Positions 5,845-7,467 of a stretch of DNA of 7,467 nucleotides are shown piece after piece (the first letter of the stretch is position 1; every line of letters begins with the position of its first letter). A program made the position numbers and the translations under genes. The DNA is from an uncultured Eggerthellaceae bacterium. Its GTDB lineage: Bacteria > Actinomycetota > Coriobacteriia > Coriobacteriales > Eggerthellaceae. Below the pieces are notes generated by a model that was given only the letters and a program-made list of their open reading frames with translations, did no database searches and had not been told where the DNA came from. Where the stretch lies: assembly GCA_947632575.1 (NCBI GenBank), contig CANRPV010000066.1, forward strand, positions 1-7,467, given 5' to 3'.

Positions 5845-6164
5845 GCTGGGATGAGTTCTGGATCATATTCGCAGTTTGCGCGGTCACCATTCTGCTTTGT
5901 CGTGTCGTTCCACTTTTTGTATTGAAAGGTCGGGAGCTGCCTCAAGGCTTTAGCTATGCGCTCGGACTGATTCCTCCGGCGGTCTTCGCGGCACTTGTAG
6001 CTAATGATCTTTTGAGCCCCGAGATGTTCGATGCGGGTCTTTGGCCAGCGGCTGCGCCTCTGATTGCGGCTGTGTGTGTCGTGATTATTGCGCTTAGGAC
6101 CAAATCGCTTCTTTGGAGCGCTTTAGGGGGAGTGGCTGCTTATGGCCTCCTTTTGTTGCTCTAG
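5841..6164 (+). CDS. azlD: AzlD family branched-chain amino acid exporter, small subunit
   Basis: The small membrane partner of AzlC. The 107-residue length fits the family (about 100-110). Three to four hydrophobic helices lie at roughly 7-23, 36-55, 65-84 and 89-107. The typical AzlD segment CRVVPLFVLKGRELPQGFSYALGLIPPAVFAALV (about 19-54) is clear, with its Arg, Pro and Leu-rich core. The ATG lies within the azlC stop (ATGA), so translation is coupled and subunit output is probably matched. The binding site lies within azlC, with only a GGGGATT stretch at 5820-5826. No regulator of the Lrp/AzlB type sits beside the pair. No obvious terminator follows, and the 94 nt before the next gene hold nothing I can assign. 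Confidence 0.9.
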   Translation: MSWDEFWIIFAVCAVTILLCRVVPLFVLKGRELPQGFSYALGLIPPAVFAALVANDLLSPEMFDAGLWPAAAPLIAAVCVVIIALRTKSLLWSALGGVAAYGLLLLL

Positions 6165-6258
6165 ATCCGGTGCTGTACCAATGAGGCAATTCTTATTTAA
6201 CCTTGTACCGCAAGAACGTCTCAGCGCTCAGGCGAAGACGAGGGGCTAGGGGTGGATT

Positions 6259-6756
6259 GTGGCGGAGCTCATCCACATCACGCACCCGATCAAGCCCATC
6301 TATGATGAGTATTCACGGGTTCTCATGCTTGGCACTATGCCGTCACCGGCTTCCCGAGAGGCAGGCATTCCCTACGCTCATCCTCGAAATCGTTTTTGGC
6401 CCGTCTTGGCGACCCTTTTGGATGAACCCTTGCCTGAGAGCGTGGAAGGTAAGCGGGCGATGGTGTTGCGTCATCACATAGCCATTTGGGATGTGATCGC
6501 CTCGTGCGATATCGCAGGCGCGAGCGATGCCAGTATACGCAATGCCGTGGGCAATGATTTCACGCCTTTGCTCAAGACGGCTCCGATAAAGGCGATCTTT
6601 ACGACGGGAACTAAAGCCACGCAGCTGTATCGTAAGCTTTGTGAGCCGATGGTGGGCCGTCCTTGCATCGGCCTGCCCTCCACATCTCCGGCTCATGCGG
6701 CGATGAGTTTTGATCAGCTGCTTGCGCGCTATCGCGTTATTCTTGATTATCTTTAA
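6259..6756 (+). CDS. DNA-deoxyinosine (hypoxanthine-DNA) glycosylase, uracil-DNA glycosylase superfamily
   Basis: A base-excision repair enzyme expected to remove hypoxanthine (deaminated adenine) from DNA, of the family 6 or HDG branch of the uracil-DNA glycosylase superfamily. The 165 residues carry motif 1 LGTMPSPASREAGIPYAHPRNRFWPVLA (24-51), a Trp-Asp pair IWDVI (76-80) that follows the typical region where the protein backs away from DNA, FTTGTKA (114-120), and motif 2 LPSTSPAHA (139-147). The Asn in HPRNRFW (residue 44) is the likely catalytic or base-contacting residue; many relatives have SPAN where this one has SPAH. The start is GTG 6259, with AGGGG at 6248-6252 and 6-nt spacing. 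Its 3' end overlaps the convergent HAD gene by 20 nt. Assignment rests on strong motif wording; the substrate preference (inosine over uracil) comes from family knowledge. Confidence 0.85.
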   Translation: MAELIHITHPIKPIYDEYSRVLMLGTMPSPASREAGIPYAHPRNRFWPVLATLLDEPLPESVEGKRAMVLRHHIAIWDVIASCDIAGASDASIRNAVGNDFTPLLKTAPIKAIFTTGTKATQLYRKLCEPMVGRPCIGLPSTSPAHAAMSFDQLLARYRVILDYL

Positions 6757-7393
6757 GAACCTCGGGCAGCTCCGGGAATGAGCTGCAGAGAAGATCAGGA
6801 TGGGCGGCTAAGAGCCGGGATTTGCTAAACATGCCCCAAAGAGCTGCGATAGTCAGGCAACCCGCACCATTGCCCGCCTGCATGTCGAATGGACTATCGC
6901 CGATGTAGGCGCAGTGGTCGGGGGCAAATCCCAGTTGCTCGGCGCCAAAGATTATCGGAGTTGGATCCGGCTTATAGAGTGGACAATCATCGGCGCCGAT
7001 CAGCACATCGAAATAATCAAGGATGCCAAGAACCTCAAGGCCATGGGCGGCCAGTTTATGCATCTTAGATGTTACGACCCCCATTTTGTAGCCGCTGGCT
7101 TTGAGCTGGGCGAGAGTCTCGGCGACGCCGGGAAAGCCCTTGATGCTTTCATCGTGGGTTCGATGGTTATGCTCTCGGTAGACGCGGCAGAGTTCGTCAT
7201 GGACTTGCGGATCCGGGCTTAAATCCCACATTTGCACCGAAAGAGGTTGGCCTACCTTGGCGAGGAGTTGCTCTTCGGGGAGATCTTTACCGAGCACTTG
7301 CTTTACCGTATGGCGAAACGAATTCAAAATGAGGTCATGGGTGTCGACTAAGGTTCCGTCATTGTCAAACAAAAGAGCTTCGACTTGAGCCAA
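6737..7393 (-). CDS. HAD-superfamily hydrolase, phosphoglycolate phosphatase / PpaX-like
   Basis: A cytosolic HAD phosphatase, probably acting on a small phosphoester such as 2-phosphoglycolate, or on pyrophosphate as in PpaX. Counting from TTG 7393, motif I is FDNDGTLVDT with nucleophile Asp10 and acid/base Asp12. A helical cap domain spans about 15-85. Motif II is VVTSK (Thr108, Ser109), motif III YKPDPTP (Lys141), and motif IV YIGDSPFDMQAG (Asp166, Asp170). At 218 residues it has the usual length. TTG 7393 is chosen over an in-frame TTG at 7423 because GGAGG lies 6 nt upstream of it and the longer start lacks a binding site. It overlaps the convergent glycosylase gene by 20 nt. A 6+6 dyad sits further upstream at 7437-7452. 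Only the superfamily and subfamily type are secure; the substrate is a guess. Confidence 0.88.
   Translation of the reverse strand: MAQVEALLFDNDGTLVDTHDLILNSFRHTVKQVLGKDLPEEQLLAKVGQPLSVQMWDLSPDPQVHDELCRVYREHNHRTHDESIKGFPGVAETLAQLKASGYKMGVVTSKMHKLAAHGLEVLGILDYFDVLIGADDCPLYKPDPTPIIFGAEQLGFAPDHCAYIGDSPFDMQAGNGAGCLTIAALWGMFSKSRLLAAHPDLLCSSFPELPEVLKDNQE
6766..6786. other. Hairpin-forming inverted repeat inside the convergent gene end
   Basis: GCAGCTC (6766-6772) and GAGCTGC (6780-6786) are perfectly complementary, with a 7-nt loop. The repeat starts 10 nt after the glycosylase stop and lies within the HAD coding sequence near its C terminus. No T run follows on either strand, so it is not a canonical terminator, but it could shield or help end the glycosylase message. 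No other terminator candidate was seen for that gene. Confidence 0.35.
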
Positions 7394-7436
7394 GATTTGC
7401 CTCCGTTCTGTACAATAATGCAACTAGTCTAGCAAA

Positions 7437-7452
7437 TTCTCGATTCCGAGAA
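7437..7452. promoter_or_regulatory. Dyad TTCTCG-N4-CGAGAA upstream of the HAD gene, possible operator
   Basis: Two perfect 6-nt arms around ATTC, about 44 nt upstream of the HAD start codon and on the promoter side of the gene. The size and symmetry suit a repressor or activator site, but no consensus regulator I know matches it. No convincing -35/-10 pair is visible around it, and it may belong to a neighbouring gene beyond the window edge. Confidence 0.25.
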
Positions 7453-7467
7453 ACGATCAATCAGGAT

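Noticed and set aside
6181..6249. 22-codon ORF (starting MRQFLFNL) between azlD and the glycosylase gene
   Set aside because: No ribosome binding site precedes its ATG and the product is not recognisable; it is probably chance in a 94-nt spacer.
7396..7406. Half-site CTGTAC near the HAD start, resembling one arm of the GntR operator
   Set aside because: Only one arm is present, without the second half; six bases recur by chance.

Overview
This window looks like ordinary bacterial chromosome of moderate GC content, with strong Shine-Dalgarno motifs and frequent GTG and TTG starts. The pyruvate phosphate dikinase (PPDK) wording, the lone mtnA, a YtrA-type regulator with an ABC-2 exporter, azlCD and a hypoxanthine-DNA glycosylase together suggest an anaerobic actinobacterium of the Coriobacteriia type, or less likely a Firmicute. 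That placement is inference from protein wording, not a search. No tRNA, rRNA, CRISPR array, transposase or phage gene is visible.

Layout. Positions 5-1495 (+) carry the C-terminal half of PPDK. It ends in a tandem stop and a near-ideal intrinsic terminator at 1531-1564. Its 5' edge is abnormal: there is an in-frame stop at 2-4, and the conserved start of the swivelling domain is missing. Positions 1627-2808 (+) carry a long MtnA (methylthioribose-1-phosphate isomerase). Positions 2853-4978 hold a compact self-regulated unit: a consensus-like promoter, a 23-bp near-perfect palindrome over its start point, a GntR/YtrA regulator, an ABC ATPase overlapping the regulator by 53 nt, and an ABC-2 permease 12 nt further on. 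Positions 5027-6164 hold a possible 39-codon ORF rich in branched-chain residues, then azlC and azlD, a branched-chain amino acid exporter pair overlapping by ATGA. Positions 6259-6756 (+) encode a family 6 uracil-DNA-glycosylase-superfamily enzyme (hypoxanthine/deoxyinosine glycosylase). It converges on, and overlaps by 20 nt, a HAD phosphatase at 6737-7393 (-).

How the parts work together. The regulator and ABC pair form a textbook YtrA-type unit, probably for export or envelope defence with an unknown substrate. AzlC and AzlD form one exporter. PPDK (carbon and energy metabolism), MtnA (methylthioadenosine salvage), the deaminated-base glycosylase and the HAD phosphatase (possibly 2-phosphoglycolate repair) are housekeeping genes with no obvious shared pathway.

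The observations most worth checking are the broken 5' edge of PPDK, the palindromic operator at 2880-2902, and the unusual start of azlC, which has no ribosome binding site, a TTG codon, a TATAAT just upstream and an overlapping branched-chain-rich small ORF. I see no clear sign of a wholly new multi-gene system.
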